This document shows, one piece after another, positions 16,149-25,277 of a stretch of 64,000 bases of DNA. The stretch covers positions 5,001-69,000 of the forward strand of contig NZ_KE159680.1 of NCBI RefSeq assembly GCF_000403395.2, in the 5' to 3' direction. The notes beneath the pieces are model-generated. The model was not told where the DNA came from and did not search any database. It saw only the letters and a program-made list of their open reading frames with translations. Source of the stretch: Anaerotruncus sp. G3(2012) (GTDB lineage Bacteria; Bacillota; Clostridia; Oscillospirales; Ruminococcaceae). Position 1 is the stretch's first letter. Every line of letters starts with the position of its first letter. A program made the position numbers and the translations under genes.

Positions 16149-17561
16149 ATGTATGATGCATTTGCCGGCTTGATCGGTCAGATCAGCAACCTTATGTACA
16201 GCTATATCCTGATTATCATCCTGCTGGGCGGCGGAATCTGGTTCACCTTCCGCACGAAATTTGTCCAGTTCCGTATGTTCAAGGAATCCATCAAGGTCGT
16301 TATGGAAAAACCAGATAAGGAAGGCGGCGTTTCCTCCTTCCAGGCGCTGATGGTTTCCACCGCCTCCCGCGTAGGTACCGGCAACATCGTCGGTATCGCA
16401 ACCGCGGTCTGCCTTGGCGGCTATGGTGCGGTGTTCTGGATGTGGGTCATCGCCATCCTCGGCGGAGCGTCCGCATTCATCGAGAGCACACTGGCCCAGA
16501 TCTACAAAAAACGCCATCCGGATGGCAGCAGCTACGGCGGCCCGGCTTACTATATCGAAGCGGCCCTGCATAACCGTCCACTGGCCCTGCTTTTCGCAGT
16601 CAGTATGACCCTCACCTATGCCGGCGGCTTCAACATGTTGGCGTCCTACAACCTCCAGTCTACTTTCAGCGGCTACAGCTTCTACAATCCCACCGTTACC
16701 CCTTGGGTCATCGGCGGCATCCTGGCTGTTCTGGTTGGCTACTGCCTGATGGGCGGCGGCAAACGTATCGTTCATGTCACCTCTGCGGTTGTCCCGTTCA
16801 TGGGTATCCTCTATATTGCGGTGGCGCTGATCGTTACCCTGCTCCACATCAACCTGCTCCCCAGCGTGCTGGTCAAAATCTTTGCCGAGGCGTTTAACTT
16901 CAGCGCGATCTTCGGCGGTTTCTCCGGCTCCTGCGTGATGTACGGCATCAAGCGCGGCCTGTTCTCGAACGAAGCGGGCGTGGGTTCGGCTCCGAACGCC
17001 GCTGCTGCCGCTGAGGTCAGCCACCCGGTCAAACAGGGCCTGGTCCAGATGCTTTCGGTCTTTATTGATACCCTGCTGCTCTGCACCTGCACCGCTCTGA
17101 TGTGCCTGTGCTCCGGCGTGGAGCCGACCGCGGAGCTGGCGGGTGCCCCCTATGTGCAGGCTGCGCTTCAGAACGCGCTGGGCGGCTTTGGCCCCATCTT
17201 CATCACCATCTCGATGGTCCTGTTCGCTTTCACTACCCTGCTGGGCAACTTCTACTATGTTGACAACCTGCTCATCTACATCATGAACAAGGTCCCATCC
17301 AAACAGTTTATGCTCTGCTTCCGAATTGTCGCATCCCTGGTGATCTTTGTGGGCGCGGGCCTGAGCATGGGCCTTGTCTGGGATCTGGCGGATGTTCTCA
17401 TGGGCATCATGGCAATCATCAACATCCCGGTCATCTGCCTGCTGGGTACCCCTGCAATCAAAGCGCTGGTCGACTATGCAAACCAGAAAAAAGAGGGCAA
17501 AAACCCGACCTTCAAGGCATCCACTGTCGGCCTGCAGGGCAAGACCGATTACTGGAACTAA
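16149..17561 (+). CDS. sodium:alanine/glycine symporter family (AGCS) transporter
   Basis: The 470-aa integral membrane protein has about eleven hydrophobic segments. AGCS blocks include 'GGGIWFTFRTKFVQFR' near the N-terminus, 'SRVGTGNIVGIATAV', 'SSYGGPAYYIE', 'GLFSNEAGVGSAPNAAAAA' and 'HPVKQGL'. It imports a neutral amino acid with Na+. Position after glutaminase and before a racemase suggests alanine, glutamine or a related amino acid. The start at 16149 has AAAGGAG 8 nt upstream. It is followed by the racemase 45 bp later, so both are probably in one transcript. The family is secure, the substrate inferred. Confidence 0.92.
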   Translation: MYDAFAGLIGQISNLMYSYILIIILLGGGIWFTFRTKFVQFRMFKESIKVVMEKPDKEGGVSSFQALMVSTASRVGTGNIVGIATAVCLGGYGAVFWMWVIAILGGASAFIESTLAQIYKKRHPDGSSYGGPAYYIEAALHNRPLALLFAVSMTLTYAGGFNMLASYNLQSTFSGYSFYNPTVTPWVIGGILAVLVGYCLMGGGKRIVHVTSAVVPFMGILYIAVALIVTLLHINLLPSVLVKIFAEAFNFSAIFGGFSGSCVMYGIKRGLFSNEAGVGSAPNAAAAAEVSHPVKQGLVQMLSVFIDTLLLCTCTALMCLCSGVEPTAELAGAPYVQAALQNALGGFGPIFITISMVLFAFTTLLGNFYYVDNLLIYIMNKVPSKQFMLCFRIVASLVIFVGAGLSMGLVWDLADVLMGIMAIINIPVICLLGTPAIKALVDYANQKKEGKNPTFKASTVGLQGKTDYWN

Positions 17562-17606
17562 GTGTCATGCAACCGGGAATCTCTTGGCAAAGGAGAAGGG
17601 ACAGTT

Positions 17607-18677
17607 ATGTATCCTCGTGTATCTATTGATTTGGAGCATTTGAGAGAGAATGTAAAAACGGTCAAAGGGCTTTGCGATCAGCATGGCATCCAGATTACCG
17701 GCGTAACCAAGGTGTATTGCGGCGATCCCAAGATCGCGAAAGCCTATTTGGACGGCGGGCTGACCATGCTGGGAGATTCCCGGGTATCCAATCTGAAACG
17801 TCTGAACAATCTTCCCGCGGAAAAATGGCTCATCCGCCCTCCGATGCGCAGCGAAGCGGAGGACACCGCCCGGTATGCTGACGCTGCCCTCCACTCGGAG
17901 TGGGAGGTCATCCGGGCGGTGGCGGATGCCGCACACCACCAGGGACGCAGACACAAAGTAATTCTGATGGCGGACCTGGGCGACATCCGGGAGGGCTATG
18001 TGGACTATGACGAGCTGCTGGATGTAGCCGCCAGAGTCGAAAAGCTCCCGGGTGCAGAGCTGTACGGCGTAGGTGTCAACCTGACCTGTTTCTCGTTTAT
18101 CCAGTCGGACAGCGAAAAGCTGGGTCTGCTGGCAGACCTTGCCCGCCGCGCGGGGGAGGCCGCTGGCCACCCATTGTCGATTGTCAGCGGGGGCAACTCT
18201 GCCACCATCGACCTGATGCTGCGGAATGGCATCCCGCAGGGGGTCAATCATCTGCGGCTGGGGGAGTCCCTTTTATTCGGCAAGGAGCGGGCCAAATACC
18301 AGTATCTGCCCGGCACCCACCGGGATGTGTTTACGCTGGAATGTGAGATCGTCGAGCTAAAGGATAAGCCTTCGCTGCCGTGGGGCGTGGTGGGTACCGA
18401 CTCCTACGGCAAAAAGCCCACCTTTGTGGATCGGGGCAGCTGCCGCCGGAAAGCGGTGTGTGCATTGGGCAAGCAGGACTTCGATCTGGAAACCACCACA
18501 CCGGTGGACCCGGGGATCATCCCGCTGGGCGCCAGCTCCGACCATCTGATGCTGGATGTGACCGACAGCCAGCAGGAATACAAGGTCGGGGACATCGTCC
18601 GCCTGCAGCTGGGCTACTTCTCCACCATGCGGGCGTTTACCTCGCAGTATGTGGAGAAGGTCTATCTGAACGGATAA
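17607..18677 (+). CDS. PLP-dependent amino acid racemase, alanine/ornithine racemase-like
   Basis: The 356-aa product has an alanine racemase N-terminal-type TIM barrel. 'ITGVTKVYCGD' places the PLP lysine at K35. 'LMADLGDIREGY' and 'SGGNSA' are phosphate-binding and barrel strands shared with the YhfX/ornithine racemase branch rather than classical Alr, which has 'AVVKANAYGHG'. The start at 17607 is preceded by AAAGGAGAAGGG. Downstream of a symporter and glutaminase, it probably interconverts L and D forms of the imported amino acid. The exact substrate cannot be read from sequence. A terminator follows at 18770. Confidence 0.82.
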   Translation: MYPRVSIDLEHLRENVKTVKGLCDQHGIQITGVTKVYCGDPKIAKAYLDGGLTMLGDSRVSNLKRLNNLPAEKWLIRPPMRSEAEDTARYADAALHSEWEVIRAVADAAHHQGRRHKVILMADLGDIREGYVDYDELLDVAARVEKLPGAELYGVGVNLTCFSFIQSDSEKLGLLADLARRAGEAAGHPLSIVSGGNSATIDLMLRNGIPQGVNHLRLGESLLFGKERAKYQYLPGTHRDVFTLECEIVELKDKPSLPWGVVGTDSYGKKPTFVDRGSCRRKAVCALGKQDFDLETTTPVDPGIIPLGASSDHLMLDVTDSQQEYKVGDIVRLQLGYFSTMRAFTSQYVEKVYLNG

Positions 18678-18769
18678 CCCACACAGGCGTTCCGCCGCAG
18701 GACGATGCCGTCTGGACTTCCCATACGGCAGACCTGTTTCAGATAAAAAACTGCAAGAGATCAAAACGG

Positions 18770-18797
18770 GCACCGCTGTCTGCGGTGTCTGTTTTTT
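18770..18797 (+). terminator. terminator of the racemase operon
   Basis: CACCGC/GCGGTG with a 5-nt loop is followed by TCTGTTTTTTG. Confidence 0.7.
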
Positions 18798-18811
18798 GCA
18801 AACAAACGAAA

Positions 18812-18839
18812 GAAGATGCGCCCATCTGGACGCACCTTC
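18812..18839 (-). terminator. terminator of the carboxyltransferase operon
   Basis: GAAGATGCGCCC and GGACGCACCTTC pair with two G-T wobbles. On the minus strand the stem is followed by TTTCGTTTGTTTGC. It lies back to back with the racemase terminator between convergent operons. Confidence 0.7.
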
Positions 18840-18867
18840 TCCGGTTGACGAACCGGTTGATACGGGA

Positions 18868-20268
18868 TCAGACCGGATGCACTTTATTTTCCTTATCGCC
18901 ATGGCTGTCCACGCCGTACTTTTTATCCCTGCGGGCCTCGAAGAATTTCGGGGCAACCTGCGGGAACATTGCCATCGTCAGGACATCCTCTTCCTGCTCG
19001 TAGAATTCACGCGGGAACTCTGCGCGCAGCTTATCCAGCTCGGGCGGGATCAGGTCGGCAGGGCGGCACTCGATCGGCGCTTCATCGCCCAGGATTTTCT
19101 TGCGGAACGCAGGGTCAATCGGCGCAGGCGTACGCCCATACTCACCCTTAACCATTGCCTTGAACTCTTTGGTGACCATCTTATACCGCTCTCCGAGGAT
19201 CACGTTGAACACAGCCTGTGTACCGACGATCTGAGAGGTCGGAGTGACGAGCGGCGGATAACCGGAATCCTTACGGACGTTCGGGACTTCCTTGAGCACA
19301 TCCTCAAACTTATCCTCTTTGCCCGCCTGTTTCAGCTGGGAAACGAGATTGGAGAGCATACCGCCAGGAACCTGATAGGTAAGGGTATTCGCATCGACAC
19401 CCATGACCTTCGGGCTGAGCAGGCCGCTGTCCAGATATTTCTGGCGGAGTTTGGCGAAATGCGCACGCACAACATCCAGTTTCTTCAGGTCAAGCCCGGT
19501 ATCATACGGGGTGCCCTGGAGCGCCGCAACCATCGACTCGGTTGCTGCATGGGAAGTACCCATTGCCAGCGGGGACATCGCGGTATCAATAATGTCAACA
19601 CCCGCCTCAATGCTCTTGAGCAGCGCCATCGAAGCCAGTCCGGAGGTGTAATGGGTGTGCAGGTCGATCGGAACCTTGACCGCTTTTTTCAGCTCAGTGG
19701 TCAGCTCAAATGCTGCCGCCGGGGTGATAAGCGCGGCCATATCCTTAATGCAGATCGAATCCGCGCCCGCATCCTCGAGCTGCTTGGCATAATTGACGAA
19801 ATACTCGATGCTGTGCACCGGGCTAAGGGTATACGAAATCGCAGCCTGCATATGCGCCCCGGTCTTTTTGGTCGCCTTGATCGCGGTTTCAAGGTTGCGG
19901 ATATCGTTGAGCGCGTCGAAAATACGGATGATGTCGATGCCGTTGTCAACCGATTTTTTGACGAAGTACTCCACTGCATCGTCCGCATAGTGGCGGTAGC
20001 CGAGCATATTCTGCCCACGGAAAAGCATCTGGAGCTTGGTGTTCGGCATATTTTTGCGGATCAGACGCAGACGCTCCCACGGGTCCTCGCTCAAAAAGCG
20101 GATGCAGGAATCAAATGTTGCACCGCCCCAGCACTCGCAGGAATAGAAGCCGACCTCATCCATCGCAGGAAGGATCGGGAGCATCTCGTCCATGCTCATG
20201 CGGGTGGCGATCAGCGACTGATGCGCGTCACGCAGGATGGTTTCGCAGATTTTCACCTTTTGTGCCAT
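18868..20268 (-). CDS. oadA: oxaloacetate/pyruvate carboxyltransferase subunit (5S/OadA-like)
   Basis: The 466-aa protein has the carboxyltransferase TIM barrel: 'CETILRDAHQS' carries the metal-binding Asp, 'LQMLFRGQN' follows, and 'DLHTHYTSG' carries the His pair. The C-terminal part includes 'GVDANTLTYQVPGGMLSNL' and 'VTPTSQIVGTQAV'. It moves CO2 between oxaloacetate/pyruvate and the biotin on the neighbouring carrier protein. Unlike fused OadA proteins it ends before a biotin domain; the carrier is a separate gene 14 bp upstream. No membrane OadB decarboxylase is in the operon. GGGAGG precedes the start. The family is secure, the overall reaction inferred. Confidence 0.9.
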   Translation of the reverse strand: MAQKVKICETILRDAHQSLIATRMSMDEMLPILPAMDEVGFYSCECWGGATFDSCIRFLSEDPWERLRLIRKNMPNTKLQMLFRGQNMLGYRHYADDAVEYFVKKSVDNGIDIIRIFDALNDIRNLETAIKATKKTGAHMQAAISYTLSPVHSIEYFVNYAKQLEDAGADSICIKDMAALITPAAAFELTTELKKAVKVPIDLHTHYTSGLASMALLKSIEAGVDIIDTAMSPLAMGTSHAATESMVAALQGTPYDTGLDLKKLDVVRAHFAKLRQKYLDSGLLSPKVMGVDANTLTYQVPGGMLSNLVSQLKQAGKEDKFEDVLKEVPNVRKDSGYPPLVTPTSQIVGTQAVFNVILGERYKMVTKEFKAMVKGEYGRTPAPIDPAFRKKILGDEAPIECRPADLIPPELDKLRAEFPREFYEQEEDVLTMAMFPQVAPKFFEARRDKKYGVDSHGDKENKVHPV

Positions 20269-20282
20269 CTATATAGCCTCCC

Positions 20283-20678
20283 TTATGCGATCGAGATCAG
20301 CAGGTCGTTCGAGTTGACCGCGTCACCCTTTTTCACATGGACGCCAACCACAGTACCCGAAACCGGCGCAAAGATCTCGTTTTCCATCTTCATCGCCTCG
20401 AGCACGAGCAGCATGTCGTTTGCATTGACCTGATCGCCCTCTTTGACCTTGACTTCAAGGATGTTGCCGGGCATCGGGGAATTGACCTTGGTGGCATTCG
20501 CAGCGGCGGCAGGGGCGGGGGCCGGAGCTGGAGCCGGGGCGGGCGCTGCTGCCGGTGCAGGAGCCGGGGCAGCGGCAACAGGTGCCGGAGCTGGAGCTGG
20601 AGCCGGTGCGCCAGCGGCCAGTTCTTCCACTTGAACGTCGTATGCTTTGCCGTTCACAGTGATATTAAATCTTCTCAT
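20283..20678 (-). CDS. biotin carboxyl carrier protein (1.3S-like)
   Basis: The 131-aa carrier has three parts: a short N-terminal strand segment (MRRFNITVNGKAYDVQVEEL), an Ala-Pro-rich flexible linker (about residues 22-62), and a C-terminal biotinyl domain. 'VLEAMKMEN' places the biotinylated lysine at K97. The start at 20678 follows AAGGAGG. It shuttles the carboxyl group between the two carboxyltransferases encoded on either side, and the linker should allow the swing. The gap to the upstream gene is 78 bp and to the downstream gene 14 bp, fitting one operon. Confidence 0.92.
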   Translation of the reverse strand: MRRFNITVNGKAYDVQVEELAAGAPAPAPAPAPVAAAPAPAPAAAPAPAPAPAPAPAAAANATKVNSPMPGNILEVKVKEGDQVNANDMLLVLEAMKMENEIFAPVSGTVVGVHVKKGDAVNSNDLLISIA

Positions 20679-20756
20679 GGTAAAATCCTCCTTCAAAATC
20701 ATCGGGTATCTATAAAAGAACAGGGTCGGACCAGTCTGGAATTGCGGCAAACTCTA

Positions 20757-22139
20757 TTAAAGCGGAATGTTCCCATGCTTCTTGGGCAGGGTCGAAACCC
20801 GCTTGCCGGCCAGCATATCGAGGGCAGAGATCACTGCGGCGCGGGTTGCATCCGGATCAACCACCTCGTCAATATGGCCTTTCTCAGCAGCGGCAAGAGA
20901 GGTCGCCTCGTTCGCGATGTACTCCGCCTGCACCTGTTCGCGGGATTTTTCCGCCGTGATCTTGTCCCCGGCGAGGAATGCAACCGCAGTTTCCGGGCTG
21001 AGTGCACTGATAACCGCATCCGGCCATGCAATGGTGTAGTCGGCATTCGCGCCGCGGCCCGCAAGCGCGATGTAAGCGGAACCGTAAGCCTTACCGGTGA
21101 TGACCGCAATCTTCGGGGTGGTCGCCTCGGCGTAAACATGCGCCAGCTTCGCAACCTCGCGCACGCCGCCGCGGAATCCGTGGCCCTCAACCGCAACCGC
21201 GAACTTCTCGCAGTTGACGAGGGTCAGCACCGGAATCTGGAATGCGTCACAGATCGAAACAAACCGCGCAATTTTAGAGCAGGCATTGGAGCAGAGGTAA
21301 CCGCTGTTGGACGCCGCGACGACACCCACCGTCGAGCCTGCAACGGTTGCCAGCGCAACTTTAGCTGTCTGGGCGCAGAATGCGGGCTGGAGCTCAAACA
21401 GGCTGTCTGCATCCACGATGCCGGCTGCCGTATCCAGCAGGTTGTCAGCATTCTTTTTCACTGCGCCTTCGGGAGCGGTAAACCCACAGATCGGGGCAGC
21501 GGAGAGGTTGTTGGAGGGCAGGAGCGAAACAAGCCTGCGCGCCGCTTTGATCGCCGACGATTCGTCCTCCTCCACGAGATGTACCACACCGGCCTTTGCG
21601 CACGCTTCGGCGGAGCTGGACTGGGTATCACCCGCATTGAGGAAGAACTCGCCTTTGCCGCTCATCACGACAAAATCAGCCGAAGCCGCGACCATTGCCG
21701 CTGCGCCCGCGCACACGCCCAGAACCAGCGAAACCTGCGGTACAACACCCGAAAGGTTGTTGCCCCAGCAGAGCATCTCGCCATAAGCGGCCATCGCGTC
21801 AAGCCCTTCGGAGAGGGCCGCACCGTTCGAATCATAGATGCCGACCACCGGCGCCCCGGTTTTGTAGGCCAAGTCATAGATCTTTCTGATTTTGGAGCCG
21901 TGAGCAGCGCCCACCGCGCCAGATTTCCGGGTGCTGTCCTGAGAGAACGCATAAACAGGGCTGCCTTCGATAAGGCCATAGCCAGTGATGACCCCTGCGC
22001 CGCCGCAGCCGGTCTGGACGAGGGTTCCAACCTCGACGAAGCTGTCGGGGTCAAAGAGCGCGACCAGCCGTTCGCGCGCAGCAGTCGCCTTCAGAGCGTC
22101 TTCCCGAGCGTCGGCCAGTGACATAACCTTGTCACTCAT
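20757..22139 (-). CDS. acyl-CoA carboxyltransferase subunit (12S/MmdA-like)
   Basis: The 460-aa product has the two crotonase-like halves of acyl-CoA carboxyltransferases. The first half has 'ARERLVALFDPDSFVEVGT' and 'VVGIYDSNGAAL'; the second has 'PVLTLVNCEKFAVAVEGHG', 'ITGKAYGSAYIALAGRG' and 'AWPDAVISALSPETAVAFL'. It is somewhat shorter than typical propionyl-CoA carboxylase beta (about 510 aa). It probably carboxylates or decarboxylates an acyl-CoA such as propionyl-/methylmalonyl-CoA through the biotin carrier. AGGAGG lies 8 nt before the start. It is first in the operon, behind a promoter at 22246. The acyl-CoA substrate is an inference. Confidence 0.85.
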   Translation of the reverse strand: MSDKVMSLADAREDALKATAARERLVALFDPDSFVEVGTLVQTGCGGAGVITGYGLIEGSPVYAFSQDSTRKSGAVGAAHGSKIRKIYDLAYKTGAPVVGIYDSNGAALSEGLDAMAAYGEMLCWGNNLSGVVPQVSLVLGVCAGAAAMVAASADFVVMSGKGEFFLNAGDTQSSSAEACAKAGVVHLVEEDESSAIKAARRLVSLLPSNNLSAAPICGFTAPEGAVKKNADNLLDTAAGIVDADSLFELQPAFCAQTAKVALATVAGSTVGVVAASNSGYLCSNACSKIARFVSICDAFQIPVLTLVNCEKFAVAVEGHGFRGGVREVAKLAHVYAEATTPKIAVITGKAYGSAYIALAGRGANADYTIAWPDAVISALSPETAVAFLAGDKITAEKSREQVQAEYIANEATSLAAAEKGHIDEVVDPDATRAAVISALDMLAGKRVSTLPKKHGNIPL

Positions 22140-22245
22140 GATTGTTTCCTCCTATCTGAATATAAAAATACCAAAAGACGTTTCCCATCCCAAATCCTGC
22201 CGCCACAGAAAGCGCGGACCGCAGGTCAAGATGTAACCATAATAA

Positions 22246-22274
22246 AGTATACACGCTTTTCCCGAAAATAACAA
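22246..22274 (-). promoter_or_regulatory. predicted promoter of the carboxyltransferase operon
   Basis: On the minus strand: TTGTTA, a 17-bp spacer, TATACT. The leader to the first gene is about 100 nt. Confidence 0.6.
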
Positions 22275-22384
22275 GATGGTTGGAACCTTTTACTGATACT
22301 TTTTTAACGGTTTCGCACCAATTTCTTACAAAAATATCCGGGCCGGGCCTCTGCGGCAAAACTGTCCCATGGCTTTCTATGAGA

Positions 22385-22410
22385 AACCCGCCGGAAAAAA
22401 CCAGCGGGTT
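22385..22410 (-). terminator. hairpin terminator after uxaC
   Basis: AACCCGCCGG and CCAGCGGGTT flank an A-run. It lies 18 bp past the uxaC stop on the minus strand; the T-run after it is short, so efficiency is uncertain. Confidence 0.5.
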
Positions 22411-22427
22411 CTTAAAAAACTGTGAAA

Positions 22428-23837
22428 TCAAACCTCGAAGCCAAAAAAGCGTTTTACATTGTTATAGCAGATGTCCTCCACCATCTGGCCAAGCAGCGCG
22501 CGGTCGTCCGGGAATTCCCCCTCCTCAACCCATCTGCCGATCAGGTTGCAGAGGATGCGGCGGAAATACTCGTGGCGGGTATAGCTCAGATAGCTGCGGG
22601 AATCGGTCAGCATCCCGATGAAATTCCCGAGCAGAGAAAGGTTTGCAAGGCTGGTCAGCTGCTGTTCCATGCCGGTTTTGGTGTCGTTGAACCACCACGC
22701 TGCACCATGCTGGAGTTTGCCCGCAATGCCTTCCCCCTGGAAACAGCCGATTACAGTGTCAATCATCTCGTTGTCGCTGTTATTGAGCGAATAAAGAACC
22801 ATCTTTGGGAGTTCGCCGGTTTTGTCAAGCGCATCCAGAAAACAGGCGAGCGCCGATGCATCGAGAGGATTGCCCATACAGTCAAACCCTGTATCCGCGC
22901 CGAGCTGCGCAAACCTTCTGGAATTGGTATTGCGGACCGCCCCGAAATGAAGCTGCATCACCCAGCCGCGTTTGGCGTACTGGCGGCCCAGAAAGAGGAG
23001 AAATTCGGTCTTATAGTTCCGTACATCCTCATCAGACACCAGTTTTCCAGACAACGCATCCGCAATGATCCGGTCCAGTTTCTCCCTGGGGGCAGGGCAG
23101 TAAAACGCACAGTCGGGCGCGTGGTCAGACGCGCAGCAGCCATTTTGGGCGAAATAATCGAGCCGGTTGGAGAGCGCCGCACAGAGCGAATCAAAGTCGC
23201 TGACCTCGACCCCCGAAACCTCGGAAAGCTGCCGGAGATAGTCCGCGTAAAAAGGCTGTTCAATATTCATCGCCCGGTCCGGCCTCCAGGCGGGGAGAAC
23301 CTTGACCTTGCAGGAGGGGTCCTCCCGAAGCTGTTTATGATAACGCAGATCGTCGATCGGATCATCTGTGGTGCAGATCAGCCGGACGTTTGACTGTTCG
23401 ATGATTCCGCGCACACCCATCCCCGGTTCAGCCAGTTTGCGGTTGCAGAGTTCCCAGACCTCCTCGGCGGTTTCCTTCCCGAGGCGGCCGTTATAGCCGA
23501 AATACCGCTGCAATTCGAGGTGGGACCAGTGGTAGAGGGGGTTTCCGATCGCCCGGTCAAGTGTTTCGGCCCATGCCTGAAATTTTTCGCGGTCACCCGC
23601 GCTGCCGGTGATGCTCTCTTCCGGTACCCCATTGGTGCGCATCTGCCGCCATTTGTAGTGGTCCCCGGCCAGCCACGGCTGAGCAATGTTTTCATACCGC
23701 TTGTCCTCGGCAATTTCAGCGGGGTTGATGTGGCAGTGGTAGTCGACCACCGGCATCTTTTCTGCATGGTTGTGGAACAAATCCTTAGCTGCCTCATTGG
23801 TCAGCAGGAAATCAGCGTCCATAAACGGCTTTTTCAT
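22428..23837 (-). CDS. uxaC: glucuronate isomerase
   Basis: UxaC converts glucuronate to fructuronate and galacturonate to tagaturonate, the first step of hexuronate breakdown. The 469-aa length is normal. Conserved blocks are 'MPVVDYHCHINPAEIAED' (metal-binding HxH), 'CTTDDPIDDLRYH', 'LPAWRPDRA', 'VMQLHFGAVRNTN' and 'MLTDSRSYLSYTRHEYFRRILCNLIG'. It follows the lacI-type gene by 50 bp on the same strand and probably shares its transcript. uxaB and uxaA lie divergently. Identification is secure. Confidence 0.96.
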   Translation of the reverse strand: MKKPFMDADFLLTNEAAKDLFHNHAEKMPVVDYHCHINPAEIAEDKRYENIAQPWLAGDHYKWRQMRTNGVPEESITGSAGDREKFQAWAETLDRAIGNPLYHWSHLELQRYFGYNGRLGKETAEEVWELCNRKLAEPGMGVRGIIEQSNVRLICTTDDPIDDLRYHKQLREDPSCKVKVLPAWRPDRAMNIEQPFYADYLRQLSEVSGVEVSDFDSLCAALSNRLDYFAQNGCCASDHAPDCAFYCPAPREKLDRIIADALSGKLVSDEDVRNYKTEFLLFLGRQYAKRGWVMQLHFGAVRNTNSRRFAQLGADTGFDCMGNPLDASALACFLDALDKTGELPKMVLYSLNNSDNEMIDTVIGCFQGEGIAGKLQHGAAWWFNDTKTGMEQQLTSLANLSLLGNFIGMLTDSRSYLSYTRHEYFRRILCNLIGRWVEEGEFPDDRALLGQMVEDICYNNVKRFFGFEV

Positions 23838-23887
23838 TGTGGCAAAACCTCTCTTTCAAAGCAAACCTTTTGATACAGAATCAGTTT

Positions 23888-24880
23888 TCAAAAACGGGTG
23901 GTTCTGCGCCTGATGAGCTGGCCTGAAAGCAGGGTCTGATCTGGGAAGTCCTTCCCTTCGATCACCCCGAACAGGGTCGAAATCGCAGTCATACAAAGCG
24001 CCTCTACCCGGCTGTCAACCGTTGTCAGCTCCGGCTCACAACAGCGGGAAAGCAGGGAATTGTTATATCCTATGATATCCACATCCCGCGGAACCATCCG
24101 CCCATGTGCAAGTGAAGATTTGATCGCTGCAACCGCCAGCTCATCTTCTGAAGCCATCACCGCGTCAAACAGCAGATTGGATTCATAAAGCTGGTTGATC
24201 GCGGGAAGCGCCTGGTCTATCTGCCGGGGGCAGCGGAAGACCAGCTGCGAGTCAAACGGGATACCCGCCTGTCCGAGCGCGAACCGGTAGCCATCCAGCT
24301 TTTTCTGGCCGCTATAAGTGGCTGAATCGTAGAGATAGAGGACCCTGCGCCGGCCTTTTTCGAGCAGCGCGCTGACCGCACCATAGACAGCGCCAAAATC
24401 GTCACAGAGCACACAGTAAACATTGGGCGCCTTGAGATAGCCGTTAATCAGAATCACAGGGATCTGCTGGGCAGCCTGCCCGATAAAGACCGTATCACTG
24501 GTCATAAAATGCGACCCTACGAGGATAATCGCATCGACCTTTTTGGAAATCAACATCCGGAAGCCATTCTTTTTGTCCTCCGGTTCATTGCCGGTACAGC
24601 AGAGCAGGGAGTCGTAACCCCGGCGGCGCAGCTCCCGCTCGATCGACGAAACTGCGGCGGCAAGATAGATGTCCGCAACATCCATGCACATGACGCCAAC
24701 GGTCTTAATCGAACGCAGGCCAAGACCCCGGGCAAATGCATTCGGGGTATAGCCTTTCTCATTCATCACGCTCAGTACCCGGCGGCGGGTCGCATCGCTG
24801 ACCCCCTTTTTTCCGTTGATGACCCGCGAAACGGTTGCGATTGAAACGCCTGACTTTTTGGAAATATCATAAATTGTCAT
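23888..24880 (-). CDS. LacI-family repressor, probable hexuronate regulator
   Basis: The 330-aa protein starts with the LacI helix-turn-helix 'MTIYDISKKSGVSIATVSRVINGKKGVSDATRRRVL', followed by a periplasmic-binding-like effector domain ('TVGVMCMDVADIYLAAAVSSIERELRRRGYD'). The start at 24880 follows AGGAGG. It lies upstream of uxaC and divergent from uxaBA, and two GTAAGCGCTTAC-type palindromes with the LacI-family central CG sit on both promoters, so it very likely represses the uronate genes. The inducer, probably a uronate, is not shown by sequence. Confidence 0.9.
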   Translation of the reverse strand: MTIYDISKKSGVSIATVSRVINGKKGVSDATRRRVLSVMNEKGYTPNAFARGLGLRSIKTVGVMCMDVADIYLAAAVSSIERELRRRGYDSLLCCTGNEPEDKKNGFRMLISKKVDAIILVGSHFMTSDTVFIGQAAQQIPVILINGYLKAPNVYCVLCDDFGAVYGAVSALLEKGRRRVLYLYDSATYSGQKKLDGYRFALGQAGIPFDSQLVFRCPRQIDQALPAINQLYESNLLFDAVMASEDELAVAAIKSSLAHGRMVPRDVDIIGYNNSLLSRCCEPELTTVDSRVEALCMTAISTLFGVIEGKDFPDQTLLSGQLIRRRTTRF

Positions 24881-25277
24881 TTTGCAAGCCTCCTGTTGTA
24901 TACACACTTAAAAACAAGGAACTGTTTTTAAACAGCAGACAAAAACCCTCCATCAAACAGAGCGTGCAGAGTGGTCATGCAGCCCAAGGCAGGTTTCCTG
25001 CGGCGACCCCCACCACAGGCCCGGAAAGAATCACGCTGATCCCTTCCAGACGCTTTGACTGATGACGGGTAACCCCAGAGGTTCCTGTATCCATCCCTTA
25101 GCATCCGAAAATCTGTTTTCAACCAAACGCTTTAAGAAGTCTTTTTGCTCCGTCCGAAAGTACATTAAAAGGGGATTGGCTCTGTCTGCAAGACAGAGCC
25201 AGAAAGGCTTTTCACAAGGGAAAAGCTCTTTGCCGTAGATACCAAACAGATTTCTGGCTTTTTGTCCTTATAGTAGC
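24881..25277 (-). other. 397-nt leader of the lacI-uxaC transcript
   Basis: The promoter at 25278 leaves a long leader. It contains a perfect 10-bp stem GGCTCTGTCT/AGACAGAGCC (25178-25200) and a GCTTTTC/GAAAAGC hairpin (25207-25226). No leader peptide with a ribosome binding site is clear; a 64-codon minus-strand frame (24928-25122) has no support. Confidence 0.5.

Noticed and set aside
18796-22121. 545- and 594-codon plus-strand frames over the carboxyltransferase operon
   Set aside because: Shadows of oadA, the biotin carrier and the 12S-like gene; the translated sequence is low-complexity and Arg/Gly-rich.
24928-25122. 64-codon minus-strand frame in the lacI leader
   Set aside because: No ribosome binding site or family match, and biased composition; left as leader RNA.
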